From positions 358,265 to 422,264 of the forward strand of contig NZ_WKJJ01000001.1 in assembly GCF_009674485.1 (NCBI RefSeq): a DNA stretch of 64,000 bases. Reading direction: 5' to 3'. The stretch is from Pseudoduganella rivuli. Its GTDB lineage: Bacteria > Pseudomonadota > Gammaproteobacteria > Burkholderiales > Burkholderiaceae_D. The notes beneath the pieces were generated by a model. That model had not been told where the DNA came from. It did not search any database and worked only from the letters and a program-made list of their open reading frames with translations. The position numbers and the translations under genes are program-made. Positions 1 to 8,067 of this stretch are shown here, one piece after another. Within the stretch, counting starts at the first letter, position 1; each line of letters begins with the position of its first letter.

Positions 1-1
1 A

Positions 2-3000
2 GTCGAATTTGACCAAGTTATGGCGACGCTGTCCCAAGCAGATAGGGCGAGCATCGTCGACGCGATGTTTCACCGAATGGAAAAACTTCAGCCTTCGGAC
101 AGCTATCGCTTGTTGGTGCTACTCGCAGAGGCCGGCGCGGTCGACGCCGTTATCACCACGAATTTCGACGTTATGCTTGAAGTGGCTCAGCGGGAGTTGG
201 GACGCGATATCTTTCAGGTATACGCGCCTGGAAATGCACGCCCTTACAAACCCAATGGCGGACAGACTTATCTGCCGAAGATCCCTTATCTGAAAATTCA
301 TGGAGATTTGGGCTCGGCAACTGTTACGATCGTGACTCAGTCCGAAATCGATACGGCGACTTATGACGAAAGCATGCTGGAATTATTAACCAGCATAGTC
401 AGCACGCATGACTTGGTGGTCGCGGGCTACGGTGGCTTCGATACATCTCTCGCACACCATATGCTTGCGGCACTAAAAGACGGTCCACATCATATTTTTT
501 GGAGTGCCCCGACACCTCCTACGTCCGAATTGTTCAAACAGCTTTCTGCCAAGGTCAAGTTCATTGAATTGACCTTTGATAACTTAATTGAACGTATCGC
601 GCGCCCTGTCCTCGAAAAGCCCCGGGTGTCTGTTGGTCGTCCCAGTTTTGTTCCCTGCTTGTATGACTGGCGCATTGCCTACAACAACAAGAATTTTTAC
701 GCGACCTACGCGGTACGTAATGGGAAGCCGATACATAAAACATTTACCCGCCGCGCACATGTAGAAGAGTGCCTGCGCCGTTTTATCATCGCGCAACAGC
801 CACTCGCCATTGTGACGGGCCCTTCCGGTTTTGGTAAAACCACCATCGGCATTCGCCTCAATGAAATTTATCGTGAGTCGCCGGATACGAAAGTACTCTT
901 GATTCCGTCGCGACAACTTACGGATATTCTCGATCTCGAAGAATACGTGTGCGATCTGTTGGGGGGGCTTGGGTCGCGAACACAATTTCGTTTGAATGAC
1001 CTTGAACGTTGGCTTCGAGAACGGGGATCTCGTCTGCTACTGTTCATTGATGCCATCAATGAATTCAGCACGAATTTGGATAGCTGCGTCCACTTTACGC
1101 GTAGCGTCCTGCGGCTGAGCAATTTCATGCCGGAGGCATCAAGCGCTTTACGATTTATCGTAACTGTCCGGCAAGAAACGTGGGCGCAAATGCTACCCCG
1201 ACTTGATGAAACGCTGCTCCGCCAGAACCTATGGCAGCAGCACAGCGGCGAACACGGAATCAAGACAATCAGTTGCGAGCCGTTCACGCATCAGGAAATC
1301 ACCGATGCCTTAGGATTGCTTGGAGAGTCCGAACTCGCACTGCCAGATTTAAGCCGGGCTTCGCCGGAATTTTGGCTTCAGTTACGCGATCCCTACTTAT
1401 TTGGCGTCCTTTCGGAAGCAGCCCAAGGAAAATGGATAGGTATTCCGCGTGCCTTGCTATTTCAACGCACGTTTGAGGCCAAGCTCAGCAGACCCGATAT
1501 CGGCCTGAGCCCTTCGATCCTGCGCGACGTGTTAGCCGGTGTCGCCGTCAAGTGCTTGGAAAATGGGGTATGTCGCGCAGTCGATATTGAACCTGCTTAC
1601 GCGCGCGAGGATATCGTTCGTGCATTGAAAGATCTCAATATCCTGATTGAGTCGAGTGACAGGTTTCTTGAGTTCAGCCACGATCGAACCTTTGAGTATT
1701 TCCTGGCGCTAGCCCTCGGCTCGGACAGTGCGCGACGCCTGGATAGCACTGCGTCCCTGCTCGCCTATCTGAAAGCTTTCGCCGAGCAGGGGAAGGCGCT
1801 CGCGGCGGCACGATTATATTTTCAATTGCATACAACACTCTGTTTCCGTCTAGTCGCGCCCTGTCTGCGCTATGTGGATGAGCGGCCAGCGGGCTATACG
1901 CAGCCTGAATGCGAGCGTCTTTTCAATTTTGCACGCGACGTCATTTTCGATCTCGCCGAACAGGGCGGTAATGAGATATGTGCCTATTTGAAAGATGCTG
2001 TTAGTTTTATTCGTCTCGAACCCTTGCGTGCCCAACATGTGCGCACAGTCATCCAGGCCATCGCTTTGCTACCCGCGTCGCAGGCGATCGAAATGCTCAT
2101 CAACTTGGGACAGATTGCGTCACCGCAGGCGGCCGATGAAGCGCGTATCTTCGCAATTGATCGCCTGGTGGCTCATTTTTTGAATGAAATTCAAAAAGAA
2201 CCATGCTTGCTTGAAGATGCGCCTTTTAGCAACTTCCTGGCTCAGGAAGGACCTGCATGGCAATCGCTTGGCAGACTGTTCGGTCTGGTTTCAGAATTGG
2301 GCCGTGATAATCTGCACGACAGAGAATTCGAGGTTGCCCAGCATGCGCTGACCGCCGCATGGAGACAACTCGTCGACCGAACTGCCTTCAGCGCAACGGA
2401 CGTGGAGGAAGTCACAAGCGCCTTGTTTAGTCGCTGTGATCGCCTGCTGTTCAACGCGACCATCGACGGAATCGATGCTTTTTACTCGCGTCCCCGCACA
2501 GCGTTCGTTGCGATTCTGGATCGATTGGCTAGCGGCCAGGTCTTCGGTGATACTGACTATGCGGCCTTGGAAGCCCATGTCGGAAAACTGGATTTTGATA
2601 TCGAGTATCATGGCGCCCACTTGCTCATCGTCTTATCTAGCTTGAACGATTTGACGGCGACGATTGACTTTCTCGAAACACGCCTGCGCAGGGTTGACGA
2701 TACCGATAACCCTGTCGAAGTCGATTTTCTCCAGGCTGCACTCGTATACGTGCGGTTGGTGAACGATTTGCGCTATGACAGCGTGCGGGACTGGCCGATT
2801 CAAGAGAGGCTCTTAGCTCATTGTCCTTCGATCTTGATGCATCGCCCTGGATTGGAGCGCGGCGCCCGGCGTGGTTTTGCCGACAGCTTTGATCAGATTT
2901 TTGAAGACGGATTTGGAGTGGTCTATCCGTATGGTTTGCAAGAACCTTCCATTCTAAGGCGCGATCACTTGGCTGCGGAATATGAGTGGCAAGTTGCTCA

Positions 3001-3487
3001 AGAGCATATTCCGGCCTTACCCTTGTATGCCGATTATTTGAACAGATACCTCCAGCGTGGCGAATTCGACTTGGCGCTCCAGTTGTTGCAGACGCTGTCC
3101 GGCGTGATCGTACACTGGCCGGATGTGGGGTTAAGAGCAATTCAGGCCGCAATCGGTTATCCACATGATTTGATCCGCCGCGCAAGCCTTCGCGTGCTAG
3201 CGGAAGCCTACGGCCGACATCCTGCAAAAACCATGCGTTTTCTGACTTCTAGCGGCGTTGCTCTCAGCGAAGACGACCTGTTGGATATCCGTGGTCGCCA
3301 TGAGGCGAATATTGGCCGACGACAACTGAGCGAAATTGAGCACGGTCGTATTCTCCGCTTTTTATTGTCACAAGACGGAGCGCGTGAGCAATTGATTCAA
3401 GGCCTTAGGACGGTTTTTACAGCATCGAACGCGAGAAAGGCAATCGAAGGGTTGGTCAGTCAATTCGGCCTTTCAGCCAACCGGTAA
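2..3487 (+). CDS. SIR2-domain STAND-type NTPase, 5' partial; putative anti-phage defence protein
   Basis: The reading frame is open to the left edge; the first ATG is at 20 but lies inside the SIR2 domain. The usual N-terminal glycine-rich GAG/GSG motif is missing, so the true start is probably outside the window. From the ATG, residues ~1-190 carry SIR2-like motifs (AVITTNFD, YLKIHGD, VVAGYGGFD). A P-loop follows near residue 267 (GPSGFGKTT) and a Walker B near 345 (LLLFIDAINEF). The C-terminal ~700 residues look like helical repeats, as in STAND sensors. Known relatives couple target sensing by the ATPase/repeat part to NAD+ depletion by SIR2; that role here is inference. The 3' end overlaps the convergent carbamoyltransferase remnant by 28 bp. 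Its last 47 codons are duplicated at 5003-5145. Base composition is AT-richer than the genes after 8 kb. Confidence 0.8.
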   Translation, partial: VEFDQVMATLSQADRASIVDAMFHRMEKLQPSDSYRLLVLLAEAGAVDAVITTNFDVMLEVAQRELGRDIFQVYAPGNARPYKPNGGQTYLPKIPYLKIHGDLGSATVTIVTQSEIDTATYDESMLELLTSIVSTHDLVVAGYGGFDTSLAHHMLAALKDGPHHIFWSAPTPPTSELFKQLSAKVKFIELTFDNLIERIARPVLEKPRVSVGRPSFVPCLYDWRIAYNNKNFYATYAVRNGKPIHKTFTRRAHVEECLRRFIIAQQPLAIVTGPSGFGKTTIGIRLNEIYRESPDTKVLLIPSRQLTDILDLEEYVCDLLGGLGSRTQFRLNDLERWLRERGSRLLLFIDAINEFSTNLDSCVHFTRSVLRLSNFMPEASSALRFIVTVRQETWAQMLPRLDETLLRQNLWQQHSGEHGIKTISCEPFTHQEITDALGLLGESELALPDLSRASPEFWLQLRDPYLFGVLSEAAQGKWIGIPRALLFQRTFEAKLSRPDIGLSPSILRDVLAGVAVKCLENGVCRAVDIEPAYAREDIVRALKDLNILIESSDRFLEFSHDRTFEYFLALALGSDSARRLDSTASLLAYLKAFAEQGKALAAARLYFQLHTTLCFRLVAPCLRYVDERPAGYTQPECERLFNFARDVIFDLAEQGGNEICAYLKDAVSFIRLEPLRAQHVRTVIQAIALLPASQAIEMLINLGQIASPQAADEARIFAIDRLVAHFLNEIQKEPCLLEDAPFSNFLAQEGPAWQSLGRLFGLVSELGRDNLHDREFEVAQHALTAAWRQLVDRTAFSATDVEEVTSALFSRCDRLLFNATIDGIDAFYSRPRTAFVAILDRLASGQVFGDTDYAALEAHVGKLDFDIEYHGAHLLIVLSSLNDLTATIDFLETRLRRVDDTDNPVEVDFLQAALVYVRLVNDLRYDSVRDWPIQERLLAHCPSILMHRPGLERGARRGFADSFDQIFEDGFGVVYPYGLQEPSILRRDHLAAEYEWQVAQEHIPALPLYADYLNRYLQRGEFDLALQLLQTLSGVIVHWPDVGLRAIQAAIGYPHDLIRRASLRVLAEAYGRHPAKTMRFLTSSGVALSEDDLLDIRGRHEANIGRRQLSEIEHGRILRFLLSQDGAREQLIQGLRTVFTASNARKAIEGLVSQFGLSANR

Positions 3488-3846
3488 TAGTGACCATCCA
3501 TGTACAGCCCGTCGACGCCTAAGCCGCGGGCGCTGTCGATGGCATCGGCCGGAGATTCAACCATGGGCTCACCTCGCCGATTAAACGAAGTATTCAGCAG
3601 AACTCCAAGCCCGGTATGCGACTCAAAGGCTTGCAAAAGTCGTGTCATAAATGGGTCCGTTCCAGCTTGATTTACTTGGACGCGCGCACTGCCGTCCACA
3701 TGGACAATAGCTGGCGCCAGGCTCTGGCACTCGTCCGTAACCATGGCAGTCTTCAACATGAATGCGTCAGCACGGCGCGAATCCTCGAAATACCTTCGGT
3801 AATTCTCTTCTAGCAATACCGGTGCAACAGACGAAATGGCTCGAGC
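3345..3846. repeat. Direct repeat copy 1 (~500 bp)
   Basis: This segment matches 5003-5506 at a constant offset of 1,658 bp with scattered substitutions and one single-base length difference near 3825. It spans the last ~47 codons of the SIR2-STAND gene and the last ~125 codons of a carbamoyltransferase on the other strand. Similarity stops abruptly at both ends. Confidence 0.9.
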
Positions 3847-3942
3847 CAGCTTGCGACTGCGCGAGAACGCGGCCGCATGGTCGGCTTGACGGGCTTCTTG
3901 GAGAAATTCTGTCGAGCATAGGCGGGCGGCGAAATAAAACAT
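3460..3942 (-). pseudogene. Truncated carbamoyltransferase 3' fragment
   Basis: The C-terminal ~125 codons (APVLLEENYRRYF through the LLNTSFNRRGEP motif to the stop) are nearly identical to the end of the intact carbamoyltransferase at 5118-6782. A one-base difference near 3825 and unrelated sequence beyond ~3846 replace the N-terminal three quarters. The open frame runs to 3942 but its first ~30 residues have no counterpart in the intact copy. It keeps the C-terminal YrdC-like part only in piece form and lacks the Kae1-like catalytic domain, so it should be inactive. It is a by-product of the duplication that brackets the small SIR2 gene. Confidence 0.85.
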
Positions 3943-4063
3943 TTAAATGCACATCAATCCCTTAACTTGGGTGAATTGGAGAGTGAGCGGCTACTCGAAT
4001 GTTATTCATACATGGTAAGCGATACGTTGCCGGGATAATTTTTGTTTTAGTTCAAATGAAATA

Positions 4064-4900
4064 TTATTCACCGAGGTCCTTGAGTAAATGCAATAGAGAA
4101 GAATGCCGTTCGGAGCCGATTGCATTTAGCGTGGTTTCATACGAAATGATGTGAATGCCGTCATGCTTTCGCCAAAATTTTTCAACATGAGGAGGTACAT
4201 CCGCCATGATGGCATAGTGTGCTGATGTTGCTCCCTGATATAGGTTCCCTAATATGTCCCTAACATATGCAAAATCGGGATCTCGAAAGCCGAAGCCAAT
4301 ATATACGACAGGGCGCGTCATAAGTAAAATTCGAAGAGTCTCCACTGCTGCATGGAACTCACCATGTGGCATCAATTCGCGATAGTGGCTTCGAGTCATC
4401 ACTACAGTATCGATTTTTCCCGCATCCCCATGGGGTTTGAATACAAAATTTCTTGAATCAGCTCGAATAATTCGTCCCATTACAGGTACGTCGTTGTTTA
4501 GACATATGGTTGGTGATTTTCCTCTTTTCCGATAGACTGCCTCTTCTATTAAATGATCATAATTTGTCGTTATAAAGCAGGTTGGTCCCAGCGAGACCAG
4601 CGCGTTATGAATTGGGTGAGGCTCAAAACCTTCAATATATGTTTTGCTCATGAACCCCACTTTTTCGTCATTGGTGAGTTCTTCATACCCGTAACTCGCC
4701 GCTTGGAGAAGATTGCCTGCCTTGGTTTCATTATTAATAAGATCTGGTATCTTCTCGCGTCCCTTGCAGATTTGAGAGAGGCTGTCCATCATTCCTTCCC
4801 AAGTTGGGAGATTCGACCAAGTCGAAATTCCTGAGCCAACAAAAAGGACCGTATTATCTTTGCGCAGAACTTCTTTTAACTTCTCTAATGTACTGTTCAT
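4064..4900 (-). CDS. Stand-alone SIR2-like protein (SIR2_2 type)
   Basis: The protein is about 278 residues. It has the SIR2 nucleotide-binding signature VLFVGSGIS near residue 22, ITTNYDHLIE near the middle, KPHGD and YIGFGFRDPDF. These match the SIR2-like family found as NADase effectors in bacterial defence systems. No second domain is present. I chose the ATG at 4900 because GAGGA lies six bases upstream; a GTG at 4912 would add four residues. The gene is clearly AT-rich, even compared with the rest of the island. It sits alone between the two ~500-bp direct repeats, with ~120 bp of non-coding DNA downstream and ~100 bp upstream. A defence role is inferred from family and context; it could also be a cargo gene of unknown purpose. 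Confidence 0.8.
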   Translation of the reverse strand: MNSTLEKLKEVLRKDNTVLFVGSGISTWSNLPTWEGMMDSLSQICKGREKIPDLINNETKAGNLLQAASYGYEELTNDEKVGFMSKTYIEGFEPHPIHNALVSLGPTCFITTNYDHLIEEAVYRKRGKSPTICLNNDVPVMGRIIRADSRNFVFKPHGDAGKIDTVVMTRSHYRELMPHGEFHAAVETLRILLMTRPVVYIGFGFRDPDFAYVRDILGNLYQGATSAHYAIMADVPPHVEKFWRKHDGIHIISYETTLNAIGSERHSSLLHLLKDLGE

Positions 4901-5002
4901 GCTGTTCCTCACGTTTAAGTAATCGCTATGAGTATTGGTTTCTAGAAATACAATTCTCTTACCCTAATGCATTATGCAACTGTTCAGTGGCTACTCGGCA
5001 GT

Positions 5003-5145
5003 GTCGTATTCTCCGCTTTTTACTGTCACAAGACGGAGCGCGTGAGCAATTGATTCAAGGCCTTAGGACGGCTTTTACAGCAGCGAACGCGAGAAAGGCA
5101 ATCGAAGGGTTGGTCAGTCAATTCGGCCTTTCAGCAAATCGGTAG
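5003..5145 (+). pseudogene. 3' tail remnant of the SIR2-STAND gene
   Basis: The 47 codons ending in EGLVSQFGLSANR repeat the C-terminus of the gene at 2-3487 with a few substitutions (TAFTAANARK here, TVFTASNARK there). Nothing upstream of 5003 resembles the rest of that gene, so this is a left-over piece, not a gene. Its stop overlaps the end of the carbamoyltransferase by 28 bp, exactly as in copy 1. Confidence 0.85.
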
Positions 5146-5506
5146 AAGTGGCCATCCATGTAAATCCCGTCGACGCCTAAGCCGCGGGCGCTGTCGATGG
5201 CATCGGCCGGAGATTCAACCATGGGCTCGCCTCGCCGATTAAACGAAGTATTCAGCAGGACTCCAAGCCCGGTATGCGACTCAAAGGCTTGCAAAAGTCG
5301 TGTCATAAATGGGTCCGTTCCAGCTTGATTTACTTGGACGCGCGCACTGCCGTCCACATGGACAATAGCTGGCGCCAGGCTCTGGCACTCGTCCGTAACC
5401 ATGGCAGTCTTCAACATGAATGCGTCAGCACGGCGCGAATCCTCGAAATACCTTCGGTAATTCTCTTCTAGCAACACCGGTGCCAACGGACGAAATGGCT
5501 CGCGCC
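5003..5506. repeat. Direct repeat copy 2 (~500 bp)
   Basis: This is the second copy of the 3345-3846 segment. Here the minus-strand part is continuous with the full carbamoyltransferase, while the plus-strand part is only the tail of the SIR2-STAND gene. The two copies differ at a few per cent of positions by eye. Confidence 0.9.
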
Positions 5507-6782
5507 GCTTCAGTTCGCGATTGATGCGCTCGCGTACATCGGCGCGACCCGGAGCTGCCAGTAAACTACGCCCTCCCAAAGCACGCGGTCCGAACTCGCA
5601 AGAGCCGTTGAAGGTGGCTACGATAGCGCCAGACGCAATTTCGCGCGCAAGAGCTTCAGGCGTTTGAATTGAACGGTCAGGCACCAAGAATGGGTAGGCC
5701 TGTTGAACCGCGCGCTTGATCGATTCCCCCGAATAGCGGTGGCCCAGACGGGCAATGTTTCCATCAATCGGCTTGCCACGGAGGGTAAATACTGGAGAGC
5801 TACCCGCCGTCTCGAATGCTGCGAGCCACGCGGCCCCTAAGGCCAAGCCTGCATCACCACAGTGCGGCGGTATCAAGACCGGAACGTCTAACACACCTGA
5901 CTCGACCAATTTTCCGTTCGCGACCGTGTTGAGCGCGCAGCCTCCAGTGATCAAAAACAGATCTATCGGTTCACCGGCGAATAGACGAGCACAATGGATC
6001 AGTGTTCGCTCCATGATCGCTTGAATGCTTGCTGCGAGATCGGCCTTAATGGTGAATTGGTTCGAGCCTTGCGCGAGAATGCTTTGGATGCCCGAATGCA
6101 GTCCACTCGGCTGAAAATCACATTCAAAACAATTGCTTTCCGAGTTATTCAGCCGAATGAATCGCTCGAAGAAATCTACATAACGTGGTTCACCATGGGC
6201 TGCCAGCCCCATCGTCTTGCCACTTTCTGCGGGTTTGAATCCGAGGTTTCCTGTGACCAGCTCATACAGCAGGCCGATGGAATTATCGACACTAATCGGG
6301 AATTCGTCCGGCTCACGGGTCCACTTCCCGCTTGTCTGGCCACGAAGATGAAACCCAGTTGGATCAAACGTGTAGAAGGAAAAAGTTTCACGTTCAGTCG
6401 TACCAACAGCTTCCGAGCCAAAGCCATCGTAAACCAGGATTCCGGCGCGCGCGCCAACAGGCGCAATCAAGTAGGCTGATGCAGCGTGACAGAGATGGTG
6501 TGGAAACGTCTGTATTGGTAGCTGCGATGCAAACCGCTCAAGCACTCGAGCGGGAACACTTACACTTGCCACGACGCGACTGATGGCATCAATCGAGATC
6601 TGTTCCGATCTCAAACAGTAATCGATAGCGGACTGGTAAGGATCCTCATACCAATACGTGAGTCCATGTTTGCGGCGCGTAATTCGTTCTTGCTCGATAC
6701 CGACACGTATGTCCGTGCCATTCAAAAGAACGGCAGAAAAATCGTGATCAGAACCTCCTAGCGCTAAAGTCCAATCGCCCAA
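5118..6782 (-). CDS. Carbamoyltransferase, NodU/CmcH/TobZ family
   Basis: The protein is 554 residues, full length for the family. The N-terminal Kae1-like domain shows HHLCHAASAY and GGCALN. The middle has CEFGPRALGGRSLLAAP, and the C-terminus has the LLNTSFNRRGEPMV motif. The family moves a carbamoyl group from carbamoyl phosphate, through carbamoyl-AMP, to a hydroxyl of a small molecule such as a Nod factor or antibiotic. The acceptor here is unknown and no biosynthetic cluster surrounds it. The start is a TTG with AGGAGG five bases upstream; a nearby ATG is out of frame. It converges on the SIR2-STAND tail and follows the recombinase gene on the same strand by ~50 bp. Its link to the SIR2 genes may be functional or only island co-residence. 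Confidence 0.9.
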   Translation of the reverse strand: MGDWTLALGGSDHDFSAVLLNGTDIRVGIEQERITRRKHGLTYWYEDPYQSAIDYCLRSEQISIDAISRVVASVSVPARVLERFASQLPIQTFPHHLCHAASAYLIAPVGARAGILVYDGFGSEAVGTTERETFSFYTFDPTGFHLRGQTSGKWTREPDEFPISVDNSIGLLYELVTGNLGFKPAESGKTMGLAAHGEPRYVDFFERFIRLNNSESNCFECDFQPSGLHSGIQSILAQGSNQFTIKADLAASIQAIMERTLIHCARLFAGEPIDLFLITGGCALNTVANGKLVESGVLDVPVLIPPHCGDAGLALGAAWLAAFETAGSSPVFTLRGKPIDGNIARLGHRYSGESIKRAVQQAYPFLVPDRSIQTPEALAREIASGAIVATFNGSCEFGPRALGGRSLLAAPGRADVRERINRELKRREPFRPLAPVLLEENYRRYFEDSRRADAFMLKTAMVTDECQSLAPAIVHVDGSARVQVNQAGTDPFMTRLLQAFESHTGLGVLLNTSFNRRGEPMVESPADAIDSARGLGVDGIYMDGHFYRFAERPN

Positions 6783-6833
6783 GCCATCCTCCTCGAAATT
6801 GAGCTCAGCGCCATTGGCCCTGATAATTACCAG

Positions 6834-7790
6834 TTATCGATATGCTTCAAGCCTCCTTCGAACTTGCGCCCCCACAATCTTGGACCGAAGAAGACTATCG
6901 GAGACATGGGTATATATCTCGGTTGTCGAAATGCTCGCGTGGCCAAGCAGTTTCTGGAGCACACGAACATCAAGCCCGGCTTCAAGCAGTTGGGTCGCGG
7001 CCGTGTGCCGCAGCATGTGCGGGGTGATTCTTCGCGTGAGGCCTGCCTCCTCGGCGAGCTGCCTGGTAACCCGGCGCACATACTGGTCGCTCGCCGGCCC
7101 GCCCCGGGAGGTCCGCAAAAGGGACTGTGTCTCTACATGGCTGAATCGTTCGGAGACGAGCGAAAGGTAGCTTCGAATTCGTTCCGACGTCTCGGCGTCA
7201 GGAACAATGACAAAACGCTCCTTGTCGCCTTTTCCCCGTATTCGGATCTGGCTCTGCTCAAGCATCAGATCGGCAGTTGAGATCGCTATGAGTTCGCCGA
7301 CCCTGACCCCGGTGAGTGCCATGATTTCGACTGCCAAGAGGGCCGTGCGTTTATCCCAATCGGCATTGGCGACTCTCGTCGCGTGAGAAACGCCGCCGCG
7401 CACGTCCGTTGGCCTAGCGCTAAAGACAAGCCGCGCAACCTCAGAAGTCGAAAGGTTGCGTGGCAGGCGTTGTGGAGTTTTGACTGTTGGCCACCTGATA
7501 TCACCAGGGCTGACCGTGATGAGTCGACGTTGATCCAGCCATTTGAAAAAGACCCTGGCCGTAGCAAGCTTTCTTTTGAGCGTTCTCGCCGTCCAGTCCG
7601 CATTTGACGACCACTGACGAATCAAATGATCAACATCGTCCCCTTTGAGTGTGCAAACCGGGAAGGCCTGCCCCAGCAATTGCAGAATGCCTGACAAATC
7701 GTTCGCGTACGCGCGGACGGTTGCAGGACTTAGCTTTCGTTCCTCGCCACAGAATGCCAGGAACCGGTCGACCGCCTCATCCATTCTCAT
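6834..7790 (-). CDS. Tyrosine recombinase/integrase (XerC/D-like)
   Basis: The protein is about 318 residues, normal for Xer-type recombinases. It has an N-terminal SAM-like core-binding region (DRFLAFCGEERKLSPATVRAY) and a catalytic domain. Seen there are the first arginine in TGVRVGEL (~163), the HMLRH box (~258-262), LGHASISTTEIYTH and the tyrosine in that string. I chose the ATG at 7790 because CAGGAGAAAGC lies directly upstream; the frame stays open to 8006 but without a better site. It is the last gene of the AT-rich island and may have moved it, or it may be a Xer-like remnant. No attachment repeats were found by eye. Confidence 0.88.
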   Translation of the reverse strand: MRMDEAVDRFLAFCGEERKLSPATVRAYANDLSGILQLLGQAFPVCTLKGDDVDHLIRQWSSNADWTARTLKRKLATARVFFKWLDQRRLITVSPGDIRWPTVKTPQRLPRNLSTSEVARLVFSARPTDVRGGVSHATRVANADWDKRTALLAVEIMALTGVRVGELIAISTADLMLEQSQIRIRGKGDKERFVIVPDAETSERIRSYLSLVSERFSHVETQSLLRTSRGGPASDQYVRRVTRQLAEEAGLTRRITPHMLRHTAATQLLEAGLDVRVLQKLLGHASISTTEIYTHVSDSLLRSKIVGAQVRRRLEAYR

Positions 7791-8027
7791 GCTTTCTCCT
7801 GAGCTAAAACGGGCGATTGTAGGATCAAGCAATAGAAACCGAAGCCCAGAGCAGACTGCGATCTGCTCGCCTATTCGTAACTCAGGAGTCAGTTCCTGGT
7901 CATACCTCGGTGTCTGCGGCGTCCGACATCTTCCTCCGTCAGAAAAGCAGGTCTGGGTAATCGGATTAGCGACCAGCGCCGCCGCACTAGGCTTGGTGGG
8001 GAACAAGACGGAATCCTTGAGGGTGGA
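7791..8027. other. Intergenic stretch at the island edge
   Basis: About 240 bp lie between the recombinase start and the stem-loop after the GH31 gene. The minus frame is open through most of it but has no convincing start or domain. Composition changes from island-like to genome-like here, so this is the probable right edge of the island. I saw no tRNA end or clear attachment repeat. Confidence 0.4.
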
Positions 8028-8060
8028 TGGCCGGAAGGTGCGTCGACGTTCTTCCGGCCA
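8028..8060 (-). terminator. Stem-loop downstream of the GH31 gene
   Basis: A perfect 10-bp stem (TGGCCGGAAG / CTTCCGGCCA) with a 13-base loop lies 8 bases past the GH31 stop. There is no clear T-run after it, so it may act as a weak terminator or an mRNA 3'-end stabiliser. Confidence 0.5.
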
Positions 8061-8067
8061 GGATGTA

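Noticed and set aside
4804..5002. Plus-strand frame leading into the SIR2-STAND tail
   Set aside because: It is antisense to the small SIR2 gene start and has no similarity to the SIR2-STAND protein; only the part after 5003 is homologous.
6800..8060. Attachment-site repeats or a tRNA target for the tyrosine recombinase
   Set aside because: No direct repeat pair or tRNA 3' end could be seen near the recombinase or the composition change; the other island end is outside the window.
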